64,000 nt of DNA from Maribacter flavus (GCF_008386635.1 NZ_VUOE01000002.1:943848-1007847); one strand, 5' to 3'; positions 47,480 to 56,296 are shown, counted from the stretch's first letter. The notes: a model not told the origin generated them from the sequence alone. Numbers and translations: made by a program.

Positions 47480-47908
47480 ATGGCAACTGAAATTGTAATC
47501 ACGAAGAAATATCCACTTCCACCATTTAACGAGGAAACGGCAAAACTTAAAGTTCAAATGGCAGAGGATTCCTGGAAGACTAAAGACCCAGTAAAAGTTT
47601 CCAAAGCGTACACAGTTGATTCCGAGTGGAGAAATAGAACACAATTCATCAATGGAAGAAAAGAGATTGTTGAATTCCTGACCCAAAAATGGAAATCCGA
47701 AAAGCACTATAAGCTAAAAAAAGAGCTTTGGGCTTTTAAGGAAAATAGAATGGCCGTTAGATTTGAGTATGAATTTCAAGATAAATACGACCAATGGTAC
47801 AGAGCATATGGAAATGAACTTTGGGAATTTGATGAAAATGGTTTTATGCGGAAAAGATTTGCTAGTATCAATGACCTAATAATCGAAGAATACGAAAGAA
47901 AACTATAA
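47480..47908 (+). CDS. DUF1348 (NTF2-like) protein
   Basis: 142 residues. The sequence [36 protein letters not shown]...[41 protein letters not shown] (a single residue may differ) is characteristic of DUF1348, a family with the NTF2/SnoaL fold. Cytoplasmic; function unknown. Same strand as, and just before, the AraC regulator. Confidence 0.88.
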   Translation: MATEIVITKKYPLPPFNEETAKLKVQMAEDSWKTKDPVKVSKAYTVDSEWRNRTQFINGRKEIVEFLTQKWKSEKHYKLKKELWAFKENRMAVRFEYEFQDKYDQWYRAYGNELWEFDENGFMRKRFASINDLIIEEYERKL

Positions 47909-47926
47909 TAAAACCTTCAACCAATT

Positions 47927-48814
47927 GTGATACCGACGATCATCTATACCCTTATTGAACCTAAATCCGGGAACTTAGCGCTTAAAATCCATCCTTTCGA
48001 AGTGGAAAATCCTTTTGAGGATACCCAAAGACTAAACCATTATTCCCTGATTTGGGTTCAAAAAGGTAGGGGTATACTTACCTCTGAGTTTCATGAATAT
48101 GAATTTCATGAGAATATGTTACTGTCCTTTTCGCCCTACCAACCATTTTCCTTCAAATCTACTGAGGGTCTTACGGGCATCGTTGTCCAGTTCCATCCCG
48201 ATTTTTTCTGTATACACAAGCATCATCAAGAAATTGCCTGTCACGGGGTACTTTTCAATAATATCTATGACACGCCCATTGTCCTAGTGGATGGGAAAAC
48301 CGCCACAAACTTTGAAATTATCATTGAACAACTCAAGGAGGAAATCAAGAAGTCTGCATTGGCCCAATACGAACTACTGGTGTCCTATTTAAAAATTCTT
48401 TTGATTACGGCATCAAGGCTTAAAAGGGAGCAACAGTCTGCAAAGGAAGAAGCCACTCTCAGCAAAGAAGAACCTTTTATCCTACAGAACCTAAAGAACT
48501 ATATAGAGTCACATTACAGAACAAAACACTCCGCGAGCGATTATGCGGATATGTTGGCGATTACACCAAAGGCCCTTTCAAAGCTTACGAAATCACATTT
48601 TAAAAAGACCTTAACCGATTTGATATCGGAACGCATCATCATTGAGGCGAAAAGGGAACTTTATCTTACTAATAAATCGGTGAAGGAAATTGCCTTTGAA
48701 CTAGGTTATAACGACGAATATTACTTTAGTCGGTTTTTTAAGAAAAACGCGGAGGTATCCCCTCAAATTTATAGGGAAACCGTAGGTTTTGACCGAGCCG
48801 CGGCGAGTACTTAA
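47927..48814 (+). CDS. AraC-family transcriptional regulator
   Basis: 295 residues, GTG start. The N-terminal ~160 residues are cupin-like (NHYSLIWVQKGRGILTSEFHEYEFHENMLLSFSPYQPFSF). The C-terminal ~100 residues hold the two helix-turn-helix motifs (ASDYADMLAITPKALSKLTKSHFKKTLTDLISERII and SVKEIAFELGYNDEYYFSRFFKKNAEVSPQIYRE). It closes the operon of AhpD-like, zinc-ribbon and DUF1348 genes and likely regulates it. Confidence 0.9.
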   Translation: MIPTIIYTLIEPKSGNLALKIHPFEVENPFEDTQRLNHYSLIWVQKGRGILTSEFHEYEFHENMLLSFSPYQPFSFKSTEGLTGIVVQFHPDFFCIHKHHQEIACHGVLFNNIYDTPIVLVDGKTATNFEIIIEQLKEEIKKSALAQYELLVSYLKILLITASRLKREQQSAKEEATLSKEEPFILQNLKNYIESHYRTKHSASDYADMLAITPKALSKLTKSHFKKTLTDLISERIIIEAKRELYLTNKSVKEIAFELGYNDEYYFSRFFKKNAEVSPQIYRETVGFDRAAAST

Positions 48815-49113
48815 GTTATCACGGTCCGATACTCCATATCGATGAACGAAATTTTAGATTATAGTAGGGGCTACATGCCCATCCAAAAATACATGAGCTC
48901 TTAATGACCTTTTATGGGGCGAAATTAATCTTCCGCTTGCCCCATTAACTTTATATTAAGCCTACTTAATCTTCTTTAATTTTTCATTAATCCTTTGGGA
49001 TTGATTCCCTATCTATCTTCGCCAACAATAGTGAAGTAATTTTGTGGGCCCTTCCTAACGGGCTATACCTCAAATCCTACTATCGCTAAACTTGTAACGA
49101 CCAACTAAAAAAT
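48815..49113. other. Intergenic region before the outer-membrane gene
   Basis: About 300 AT-rich bases. No gene or strong hairpin recognised. It contains the promoter region of the barrel/haloperoxidase pair. Confidence 0.4.
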
Positions 49114-50130
49114 ATGGAAAACAATTCTAGGACCAGTTTTTGGCAGAAATCCTCTTGTATGGATTTTAACCCAAAATGGTTTTTTCTACAACTCACGCTC
49201 ACGGCATTGAGCTTTTTTACACATTACGATCTGTTATCACAAACACCTACGGATGCATTGATGATGCCATCAAGAAATGCATGTGTATTACTTAGTTATG
49301 ACATGGGCCAGTTCGACCGATATTGGGAAGGGGATTATCTAAGAGGTAATGAAACCATTGCCACGGTACATAGAAACACCTTCTTGCCCATGGCAGCTAT
49401 CAGCATCCTTGGCGACTTAAATCTATATATAGGCCTACCTTATGTAAAAACCGAATCTTCCGAACCCAATGGGGGTAGGTTTGAAGGTGCCAATGGTTTC
49501 CAGGATTTTATGGCGGCACTAAAGTATAGGGCTTTGGAAAAACAATTGGGAAAAGGAACATTGAGCCTATTGTCAACCGTTGGATTCTCAACCCCGGCCA
49601 CCAACTATCTTTCCGATTATATGCCCTATAGTTTAGGTTTCGGGGCACCGGAGTTTTCCCTGCGAGGTATCGCACAATATGATTGGAACAACGGTTTTTA
49701 CGTACGCGGTATGGGCGGTTATCTATGGCGGGGTTATACAGAGGCTGAACGGGACTATTACTACAATAATGGTAGTTATTATTCATCGACCATGGATGTT
49801 CCCAGTGCCTGGAACTATGAGGGAATTTTGGGCAAATGGTTCCTAAACTATTCGTTGAGGGCAGAATTAAGCTATTCGGCCATCAAATCCACTAGTGGCG
49901 ATGATGTAAGGGATTACAATGCCGCCCAACCTACAAACAAAGTGCAATTTGAGAGGATCGGGGCCTTTTTACAGTATTACATTCCTTCAATTAAAGGTCT
50001 GGGACTTGTAGCCTACCATAGCCGGGTGGTCAATGGGCGAAACACAGGAAAAATGGCGAACACAGGATTTGGGCTTACCTATCAATTCAACTACTTAAAG
50101 GACAAAAAAGAAATAGAGGATGAAAACTAA
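49114..50130 (+). CDS. Putative outer-membrane beta-barrel protein
   Basis: 338 residues. An N-terminal hydrophobic stretch (WFFLQLTLTALSFFTHYDLLSQ, ~23-44) acts as signal; the true start may be the ATG at 49159. The mature part is made of alternating aromatic strands (FYVRGMGGYLWRGYTEAERDYYYNNGSYY.., LGLVAYHSRVVNGRNTG.., TGFGLTYQFNYL), as in transporter-like or MetA-type barrels. Its last 11 bases overlap the haloperoxidase-like gene, so the two are coupled. Confidence 0.7.
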   Translation: MENNSRTSFWQKSSCMDFNPKWFFLQLTLTALSFFTHYDLLSQTPTDALMMPSRNACVLLSYDMGQFDRYWEGDYLRGNETIATVHRNTFLPMAAISILGDLNLYIGLPYVKTESSEPNGGRFEGANGFQDFMAALKYRALEKQLGKGTLSLLSTVGFSTPATNYLSDYMPYSLGFGAPEFSLRGIAQYDWNNGFYVRGMGGYLWRGYTEAERDYYYNNGSYYSSTMDVPSAWNYEGILGKWFLNYSLRAELSYSAIKSTSGDDVRDYNAAQPTNKVQFERIGAFLQYYIPSIKGLGLVAYHSRVVNGRNTGKMANTGFGLTYQFNYLKDKKEIEDEN

Positions 50131-51658
50131 ATATATAATCTTCGGGGCAATAATGGTGTTGATTCTAGCCAATTCCTGTGAAAAGGACATTCCCCGCTAT
50201 ACAGAGTTCAAAAGTTACGCCTACGCTAACAATGATGAAAGTGGAGGGAATTGGGTTCCTGTTTTATTGGATGGGGCTACCGCTGTCGATATTGCACCTC
50301 CCGAAACAACCACATCGACCGCTTATTTGACCGAGATAGCCGATATAAAATCCAAAATGGATAACATCAATGACAATCAACGTAAATCCATTGAATACTG
50401 GACCAACAATGCCGTGGTACGATGGAACGAAATTGCATTGGAACTGATTGCAAAGTACAACCTGATTCCAGGACCTAACGATGATGATACCTATACACTA
50501 CCTAATCCAAATACACCGGATGGTCCTCCCGGATTTCCGTTTTCACATCCACCTTATGCCAGTAGGGCACTTGCCTATCTTTCAGTAGCGCAGTTCGATG
50601 GCCTGATATCCGCATGGCATTACAAATATCAATACAACAGACCGGCACCTTATCAAAATGACGCATCCATAAGTTACGCTTATGAACCCAACGACATTCC
50701 CTCATACCCTTCCGATGGCGCTGTATTGGCACGTGTTTCAAAAAATATACTTTCGACAATGTTCCCATTGGAGGTCGCATATCTGGAGAGGATGGAAAAA
50801 GAACATTTGGAAAGTCTATTATTATCTGGAGGTAACGTACAAAGCGATATTGATGCCGGAGTTTTCATTGCAAATTCGGTATCGGAAATAGCCTTGGAAA
50901 GAGCGGCAAACGACGGTATGAAAAATGCCCAGGCACCAAAGGCCGTTTCTGATTCCATTAAAGCAGCCGCCTTTGAAAGATTCGGTTGGCAATGGGAAAA
51001 TCTTGAACTTCCCGTAAGGCCGGTAGGATTGACACCTTTGTTTGGAAAAGTCAAAATGTGGAGTATCGATGATGTAGAAAGCGTGCGTCCCATACCTCCC
51101 CCATCACTTGATTCCCAAGAGTATCGTGATGACGTTGAAATATTAAAAAATTACGCAGATAACATGACGGAGGAGCGCCGGGCGATTGCCAATTTTTGGC
51201 AGGATGGACTGGGCACGTATACCCCACCGGGACATTGGAACCGCTTCGCAAATGAATTTATAGTGGAAAGCAAAATGAACCCATTACGCAGCGCACGCAC
51301 CATGGCCTATATGAACATGGCGATTATGGATGCCGGTATAAGTTGCTGGGATGCTAAATATTACTACCACTATCCGAGACCCATTCAAACGATTCCCGGT
51401 TTTAGGACCATTGCAGGAACCCCTAACTTCCCTAGTTATACTTCTGGGCATAGTGTATTCTCTGCAGCGGCATCCGAAGTACTGGCATACATCTTTCCAG
51501 AAAAAGCACAGATTGTACGGGCATGGGCAGAGGAAGCCGCAATTTCCAGGGTATATGGAGGCATCCATTGGACTTTTGATGCCACCGTTGGTACGGACCA
51601 AGGTAGAAATGTGGCGCAGTTCACTATTGATGTCGCCAAGTTGGACGGTGCGGATTGA
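50120..51658 (+). CDS. Vanadium-dependent haloperoxidase / PAP2-like lipoprotein
   Basis: 512 residues. Lipoprotein signal (MKTKYIIFGAIMVLILANSC, Cys20). The C-terminal part carries the PAP2/vanadium haloperoxidase active site in order: KYYYHYPRPIQT (Lys and Arg-Pro), FPSYTSGHSVFSAAASEVLAY (Ser-Gly-His), and SRVYGGIHWTFDA (Arg and His). These residues bind phosphate or vanadate. A helical N-terminal domain of this length is typical of the haloperoxidase-like family. Halogenating or phosphatase activity cannot be told apart by sequence. Confidence 0.88.
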   Translation: MKTKYIIFGAIMVLILANSCEKDIPRYTEFKSYAYANNDESGGNWVPVLLDGATAVDIAPPETTTSTAYLTEIADIKSKMDNINDNQRKSIEYWTNNAVVRWNEIALELIAKYNLIPGPNDDDTYTLPNPNTPDGPPGFPFSHPPYASRALAYLSVAQFDGLISAWHYKYQYNRPAPYQNDASISYAYEPNDIPSYPSDGAVLARVSKNILSTMFPLEVAYLERMEKEHLESLLLSGGNVQSDIDAGVFIANSVSEIALERAANDGMKNAQAPKAVSDSIKAAAFERFGWQWENLELPVRPVGLTPLFGKVKMWSIDDVESVRPIPPPSLDSQEYRDDVEILKNYADNMTEERRAIANFWQDGLGTYTPPGHWNRFANEFIVESKMNPLRSARTMAYMNMAIMDAGISCWDAKYYYHYPRPIQTIPGFRTIAGTPNFPSYTSGHSVFSAAASEVLAYIFPEKAQIVRAWAEEAAISRVYGGIHWTFDATVGTDQGRNVAQFTIDVAKLDGAD

Positions 51659-51774
51659 TAGAATAAAAATTAACTTGAGAAGGGTAATTTTAAACCTTAA
51701 TCTAAATATTTAAAACTGCCTACATGTTGGCCTATTAAAAACGGCCCTTATTGGAATTGATTAAGGAATAATTG

Positions 51775-52044
51775 CTAGTCCATTGTGGTACTCCGTAGGT
51801 TGGATGTACTTTCCATTTTAGAAATTTCCGTGAGGGTAGACTTGATCAAGGTTTCCAACTGTTTTCTTTTCTGCCTGCAACGGATTTGTTTGAGTTCAAA
51901 TTTGCTTCTGCTAAGCAACCTTTGGCAATAATCCAATCGGGTAGCAACGGACAGTTCCAACATGGTCTTGGCATAAAGTTCGTCCAATTCCACCAAGGGC
52001 GGGTTGTTGGGTCTTAAAAATTTGAAATATCGGGATAATCGCAT
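51775..52044 (-). CDS. Small hypothetical protein
   Basis: 89 residues, basic and helical (LFELDELYAKTM-like start; RLLSRSKFELKQIRCRQKRKQLETLIKSTL). No signal or membrane segment. No family recognised. It lies on the minus strand between the haloperoxidase gene and the zinc-ribbon gene, at the left border of the cassette system. The 180 bases on its right hold no gene. Confidence 0.45.
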   Translation of the reverse strand: MRLSRYFKFLRPNNPPLVELDELYAKTMLELSVATRLDYCQRLLSRSKFELKQIRCRQKRKQLETLIKSTLTEISKMESTSNLRSTTMD

Positions 52045-52226
52045 GACAACATCGGCTTAACAATAGAATTTTCCACAAGAAGCTTGCCAAAATGCCTAAA
52101 CTTTTGCCACAAAACATCCTATTTCTTGGAACTGTAATTGAATAGTCGAAATCCACGTAATGTCGCTTTGAACGATCTGCCTAAAATTGGGTGTATTGCT
52201 GTCCAGAAAAAGATTCCTGAAAAAAT

Positions 52227-52616
52227 TTAGGGTTCGTATTTCCTTCCCATGTAATCCTGCCATGTGACCAGGACATATTTATCCTTTCCGTTTTCGCTTT
52301 TCCTTAGAAAACCAAATTCGTAAACAAAGAAATATACGTCGCCCTTTTTGTTCTTCCAATAATGGGTGAAATACTTAGGGTCGAATCCCTCCCCTATTAA
52401 TTCGCCCTGCCTAATTATGGTGTATCCTGATTTGTTGTACTTTTTTAAAATTCTCCTGTTTATCTTCAATTGTCTATCGACCTTAAGGTAAAAGGTCTCC
52501 GTTTTCTGCCTGTGCTCATATTGGTCTATGGACTTACATTTTTTGGAGCAGAACTTCTTATCGGACCTACCTTTTACCAAAACACCACAAACCGGACATT
52601 TTTTTGAATCAGTCAT
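52227..52616 (-). CDS. Zinc-ribbon protein divergent from the cassette recombinase
   Basis: 129 residues. N-terminal treble-clef/zinc-ribbon: KKCPVCGVLVKGRSDKKFCSKKCKSIDQYEHR, with four Cys. The rest is basic and aromatic (YTIIRQGELIGEGFDPKYFTHYWKNKKGDVYFFVYEFGFLRK). It probably binds nucleic acid. Its start lies 64 bases from the recombinase start in the opposite direction, so both share one promoter region. A role in controlling or assisting recombination is inference. Confidence 0.65.
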   Translation of the reverse strand: MTDSKKCPVCGVLVKGRSDKKFCSKKCKSIDQYEHRQKTETFYLKVDRQLKINRRILKKYNKSGYTIIRQGELIGEGFDPKYFTHYWKNKKGDVYFFVYEFGFLRKSENGKDKYVLVTWQDYMGRKYEP

Positions 52617-52680
52617 TTACAAACGCATATTATAGATATAATATACCGCTCAAATTACGAAACTTCGATAAACTTGTTGT

Positions 52681-53808
52681 ATGAACGAAATGAAATCCAT
52701 AACACTGTACCATTTAATGATCGACGATCGTAAAATGATTGGTATCAATTTTTTGCCCGATAGACTTATTCAGAACTTGATCAAAGGTCTTCCAAACCCT
52801 AAATGGAGCGATAAATACAACATGGCCTACATACCCAATACCAAAGCCAATCTTGGAATCATTTTCAATACCTTCAAAGGTGTCGTCTGGATAAACTACA
52901 ATCGGTTTTTTACCAATAGACCCGTACATACCAAAAACGACACCGTGGATGTAGCCTGGTTCAGGAATAGAAAACCGATTCCCGATTACCGATTTTGTCC
53001 CGAGGAATATCTATTGAAATTGGAGTTAAAACGATATTCGTTTAGTACGGTAAAGACCTACGTATCCTTCTTTGAAATATTCATCAACTATTATAAGGAA
53101 AAAGAGCTACATACGATTGACGAGAGTGATATCAGGACGTTTTTACAGTGTCTTATACGGAAGAAGGTATCCAATTCTTATCTGAACCAGGCGATTAACT
53201 CCATTAAATTCTATTACGAGGTAGTTTTAGGTATGCCCAACCGTTTTTATGAGATCGAAAGGCCTAGAAAAGAATCAAAGCTACCGAAGGTCATTTCCAA
53301 GGAGGAAATCATTGCGATTATCGAGAACACCAATAACATCAAGCACAGGTGTATTGTAAAACTTTTGTATGGTTCAGGCCTTAGACGAAGTGAGCTTTTG
53401 AATTTAAAGATAAACGATATAGATAGCAAGCGAATGCTGGTCAGGGTCGAAGGTTCCAAAGGTAATAAGGACAGGTATTCTTTATTATCAAAATCAACAC
53501 TTGATGATCTTCGTCTGTATTACAAAGAATGGAAACCTCAGGATTATTTGTTCGAGGGAAGGAAGGCATCGAAATATACCGCAGAAAGTGTATTGAACAT
53601 CGTCAAAAAGGCAGCGGAAAAGGCTGGTATAAGAAATACGGTCACCCCACATATATTACGGCACAGTTTTGCGACCCATCTTTTGGAATCAGGTACAGAT
53701 CTTAGGCAGATCCAAGTACTTTTAGGCCATGGATCCAGCAAGACTACCGAAATATACACCCATGTGGCGACAAATACCTTTAAGAACATTAAAAATCCAT
53801 TAGATTAG
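52681..53808 (+). CDS. Cassette-array tyrosine recombinase (integron-integrase-like)
   Basis: 375 residues. Catalytic residues of the tyrosine recombinases are all present: Arg235 (GSGLRRSELL), Lys260 (EGSKGNKDR), His324-x-x-Arg327 (PHILRHSFATHLLESGTDLRQIQVLLGH), His350 and Tyr359 (TEIYTHV). An N-terminal extra domain (~1-100) precedes the SAM-like core-binding domain (~105-190). The C-terminal YTHV...NPLD recalls IntI proteins, but the stretch between the beta-hairpin Lys and HxxR is short, as in XerC/XerD, with no IntI-specific insertion. It faces the cassette array, whose first boundary is 45 bases after its stop. It is the likely enzyme that cuts at the G/TT points. Confidence 0.85.
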   Translation: MNEMKSITLYHLMIDDRKMIGINFLPDRLIQNLIKGLPNPKWSDKYNMAYIPNTKANLGIIFNTFKGVVWINYNRFFTNRPVHTKNDTVDVAWFRNRKPIPDYRFCPEEYLLKLELKRYSFSTVKTYVSFFEIFINYYKEKELHTIDESDIRTFLQCLIRKKVSNSYLNQAINSIKFYYEVVLGMPNRFYEIERPRKESKLPKVISKEEIIAIIENTNNIKHRCIVKLLYGSGLRRSELLNLKINDIDSKRMLVRVEGSKGNKDRYSLLSKSTLDDLRLYYKEWKPQDYLFEGRKASKYTAESVLNIVKKAAEKAGIRNTVTPHILRHSFATHLLESGTDLRQIQVLLGHGSSKTTEIYTHVATNTFKNIKNPLD

Positions 53809-53853
53809 TCCGGATAAAATAGAAATATAGTAACTTGTTACTATATACAACCG
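53809..53853 (+). promoter_or_regulatory. Candidate attI site between recombinase gene and first cassette
   Basis: The 45 bases contain a perfect 9+9 inverted repeat, TATAGTAAC-TT-GTTACTATA (53826-53845), then TATACAACC and the cut point G53853/T53854. Inverted 9-11 base arms are typical binding sites for tyrosine recombinases, and the AAC/GTT core matches the cassette ends. Naming it attI is inference from position. Confidence 0.55.
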
Positions 53854-54304
53854 TTAGCGTAAATGCCGTTCAAATTTATTGGTTTCGGCATTTTTTGAAT
53901 ATGATGGTCGCTCTTCTTTTGGTAGGTACTCCCCTATTTTGGTTTCGGTGCTCTTAAAAAATAATTATCGGTTCGGGGCCTTCCCTTTTTTGCCCCGGTA
54001 CGCAAGGGCTGCGCAGAAAGGATCCGACTCGGACGTGTAAAAGGCTTTCCAAGCTGTTCGCAAGGGGTACGCAAGCAGAACGCGGACTTCCCACTCCGTG
54101 GTGGATTAAAAGGGCAAAAAGGGTACGGGAACAAATGGCAATGTCCCTTACCTGCCCATGAAAAGGGCAACGCCACAATTACGCTAACAATATGTATAAT
54201 TAATGCTGGCCGATTTTCCTAACGGAAAATCTATGTATATTTAAAAGCGATGGTACTGGCCGAAATCCTACGGGTTTCAACCCGCACTAATCATACACGA
54301 ACCG
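53854..54304 (+). mobile_element. Cassette 1: 451-bp unit, copy 1
   Basis: Starts TTAGCGTAA and ends TTACGCTAAC + arms + G. No convincing sense gene. There are an 11-codon frame at 53863 and an 18-codon hydrophobic frame (MMVALLLVGTPLFWFRCS, 53901-53957). Longer antisense frames (53934-54176) exist in all four copies simply because the DNA is conserved and has few stops. GC-rich hairpins (GGGGC..GCCCC, GCCC..GGGC) suggest a structured RNA or a dead cassette. Confidence 0.75.
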
Positions 54305-54313
54305 TTAGCGTAA
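54179..54313 (+). repeat. attC-like site of cassette 1
   Basis: Outer arms TTACGCTAAC (54179-54188) and GTTAGCGTAA (54304-54313). Inner arms GTATAATTAATGC and GCACTAATCATAC. An internal hairpin is GATTTTCC-TAAC-GGAAAATC. Cut point after G54304. Confidence 0.85.
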
Positions 54314-54755
54314 ATGCCGTTCAAATTTATTGGTTTCGGCATTTTTTGAATATGATGGTCGCTCTTCTTTTGGTAGGTACTCCCCTATTTTGGTTTCGGT
54401 GCTCTTAAAAAATAATTATCGGTTCGGGGCCTTCCCTTTTTTGCCCCGGTACGCAAGGGCTGCGCAGAAAGGATCCGACTCGGACGTGTAAAAGGCTTTC
54501 CAATCTGTTCGCAAGGGGTACGCAAGCAGAACGCAGACTTCCCACTCCGTGGTGGATTAAAAGGGCAAAAAGGGCACTGGGACAAAAGAAAATGTCCGCT
54601 TCCTGCCCATGAAAAGGGCAACGCCACAATTACGCTAACAATATGTATAATTAATGCTGGCCGATTTTCCTAACGGAAAATCTATGTATATTTAAAAGCG
54701 ATGGTACTGGCCGAAATCCTACGGGTTTCAACCCGCACTAATCATACACGAACCG
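54305..54755 (+). mobile_element. Cassette 2: 451-bp unit, copy 2
   Basis: Same length as copy 1 and almost identical. Differences cluster in the centre (CCAATCTG for CCAAGCTG, GCAGAC for GCGGAC) and near 54577-54601 (GGCACTGGGACAAAAGAAAATG for GGTACGGGAACAAATGGCAATG in pieces). Same short sense frames and antisense frames. Confidence 0.75.
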
Positions 54756-54764
54756 TTAGCGTAA
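54630..54764 (+). repeat. attC-like site of cassette 2
   Basis: Arms TTACGCTAAC (54630-54639) and GTTAGCGTAA (54755-54764). Cut point after G54755. Identical in structure to the site of cassette 1. Confidence 0.85.
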
Positions 54765-55206
54765 ATGCCGTTCAAATTTATTGGTTTCGGCATTTTTTGA
54801 ATATGATGGTCGCTCTTCTTTTGGTAGGTACTCCCCTATTTTGGTTTCGGTGCTCTTAAAAAATAATTATCGGTTCGGGGCCTTCCCTTTTTTGCCCCGG
54901 TACGCAAGGAGTACGCAGAAAGGATCCGACTCGGACGTGTAAAAGGCTTTCCAATCTGTTCGCAAGGGGTACGCAAGCAGAACGCAGACTTCCCACTCCG
55001 TGGTGGATTAAAAGGGCAAAAAGGGCACTGGGACAAAAGAAAATGTCCGCTTCCTGCCCATGAAAAGGGCAACGCCACAATTACGCTAACAATATGTATA
55101 ATTAATGCTGGCCGATTTTCCTAACGGAAAATCTATGTATATTTAAAAGCGATGGTACTGGCCGAAATCCTACGGGTTTCAACCCGCACTAATCATACAC
55201 GAACCG
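54756..55206 (+). mobile_element. Cassette 3: 451-bp unit, copy 3
   Basis: Third tandem copy. It differs from copy 2 mainly by CAAGGAGTACGCAG in place of CAAGGGCTGCGCAG. Tandem identical cassettes are expected from repeated insertion at the recombinase-proximal end or from unequal exchange. Confidence 0.75.
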
Positions 55207-55214
55207 TTGGCAGT
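55081..55214 (+). repeat. attC-like site of cassette 3
   Basis: Left outer arm TTACGCTAAC (55081-55090). The right side reads CCGTTGGCAGT because the bases after G55206 belong to the SMR cassette. The mismatch across the junction is what an integron array predicts. Confidence 0.85.
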
Positions 55215-55273
55215 AATGCAAAACCAGACCGAAATTGACAATTTGTAAATAATACAAAAAAAATTAATGACAA

Positions 55274-55600
55274 ATGAATTGGATAATATTAATAATTGCC
55301 GGACTCTTTGAAGTTGCCTTTGCTGCTTGTCTTGGAAAAGCAAAAGAAGCAACAGGAGTTGAATCTACTTATTGGTACATAGGATTTTTGGTTTGTTTAG
55401 CAATAAGTATGTTTCTACTTGTAAAAGTGACTCAACAACTACCGATTGGAACAGCATATGCGGTTTGGACAGGAATTGGTGCCGTAGGGACAGTTTTGAT
55501 TGGAATTTTGATTTTTAAAGAACCAGCAACATTTTGGCGACTATTTTTCATAACGACTTTAATTGCTTCAATTATCGGACTGAAAGTAGTTTCACATTAA
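55274..55600 (+). CDS. SMR-family efflux protein, SugE/Gdx-like (cassette 4)
   Basis: 108 residues, four membrane helices. WIILIIAGLFEVAFAACLGKA carries the essential Glu13 of small multidrug-resistance pumps. GTAYAVWTGIGAVGTVLIGI (Trp65) and FKEPATFWRLFFITTLIASIIGLKV follow. The order matches the SugE/Gdx branch, which exports guanidinium; quaternary ammonium export is the alternative. It works as an antiparallel dimer in the inner membrane. Cassette 55207-55821; the gene starts 68 bases inside it. Confidence 0.88.
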   Translation: MNWIILIIAGLFEVAFAACLGKAKEATGVESTYWYIGFLVCLAISMFLLVKVTQQLPIGTAYAVWTGIGAVGTVLIGILIFKEPATFWRLFFITTLIASIIGLKVVSH

Positions 55601-55631
55601 AAAAACGGACTAAAAAAAAAGAAAAGCACAC

Positions 55632-55829
55632 ACTGCCAACAAAACCTATACGCAATGCGGGTTGACGAGAAAACCAAAAGATCGGTGCTTTTAGCCCGCC
55701 AAAGCTACGCTTTGACGTTTTTGTTGAATAAATTTAAAAACACAAAACGCAGCTTTGGCTACAGTTTGTGCCAGTCTGAAAGTTTCGGCTTTTTAATCCC
55801 GCACTGCGCATAGCCAAACCGTTAGCGTA
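55632..55829 (+). repeat. attC-like site of cassette 4
   Basis: Left arm ACTGCCAAC (55632-55640) matches the cassette start TTGGCAGT (55207-55214). Inner arms CTATACGCAATGCGGG and CCCGCACTGCGCATAG. Cut after G55821. A long site (~198 bp). Confidence 0.85.
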
Positions 55830-56272
55830 AATGCCGTTCAAATTTATTGGTTTCGGCATTTTTTGAATATGATGGTCGCTCTTCTTTTGGTAGGTACTCC
55901 CCTATTTTGGTTTCGGTGCTCTTAAAAAATAATTATCGGTTCGGGGCCTTCCCTTTTTTGCCCCGGTACGCAAGGAGTACGCAGAAAGGATCCGACTCGG
56001 ACGTGTAAAAGGCTTTCCAAGCTGTTCGCAAGGGGTACGCAAGCAGAACGCGGACTTCCCACTCCGTGGTGGATTAAAAGGGCAAAAAGGGCACTGGGAC
56101 AAAAGAAAATGTCCGCTTCCTGCCCATGAAAAGGGCAACGCCACAATTACGCTAACAATATGTATAATTAATGCTGGCCGATTTTCCGTTAGGAAAATCT
56201 ACGTATATTTAAAAGCGATGGTACTGGCCGAAATCCTACGGGTTTCAACCCGCACTAATCATAGCCGAACCG
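55822..56272 (+). mobile_element. Cassette 5: 451-bp unit, copy 4, separated from the others
   Basis: Same unit as cassettes 1-3 but placed after the SMR cassette. It combines features of copies 1 and 3. In its attC the hairpin loop reads GTTA instead of TAAC, and the right arm ends ATAGCCGAACC instead of ATACACGAACC. Confidence 0.75.
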
Positions 56273-56281
56273 TTACCTGCA
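56147..56281 (+). repeat. attC-like site of cassette 5
   Basis: Left arm TTACGCTAAC (56147-56156); internal hairpin GATTTTCC-GTTA-GGAAAATC; cut after G56272. The bases after it (TTACCTGCA) belong to cassette 6. Confidence 0.85.
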
Positions 56282-56296
56282 ATGCAAAAAGGAGAA

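Noticed and set aside
53934..56144. 80- and 74-codon minus-strand frames repeated in the four 451-bp cassettes
   Set aside because: Two overlapping antisense frames plus open sense frames all persist because the copies are nearly identical and stop-poor. No start signal, domain or codon-type variation supports a protein.
53854..56272. The 451-bp repeats as an insertion sequence or CRISPR array
   Set aside because: They contain no transposase, no terminal inverted repeats with target duplications, and are far too long and gene-sized for CRISPR repeats. Their ends follow the cassette rule.
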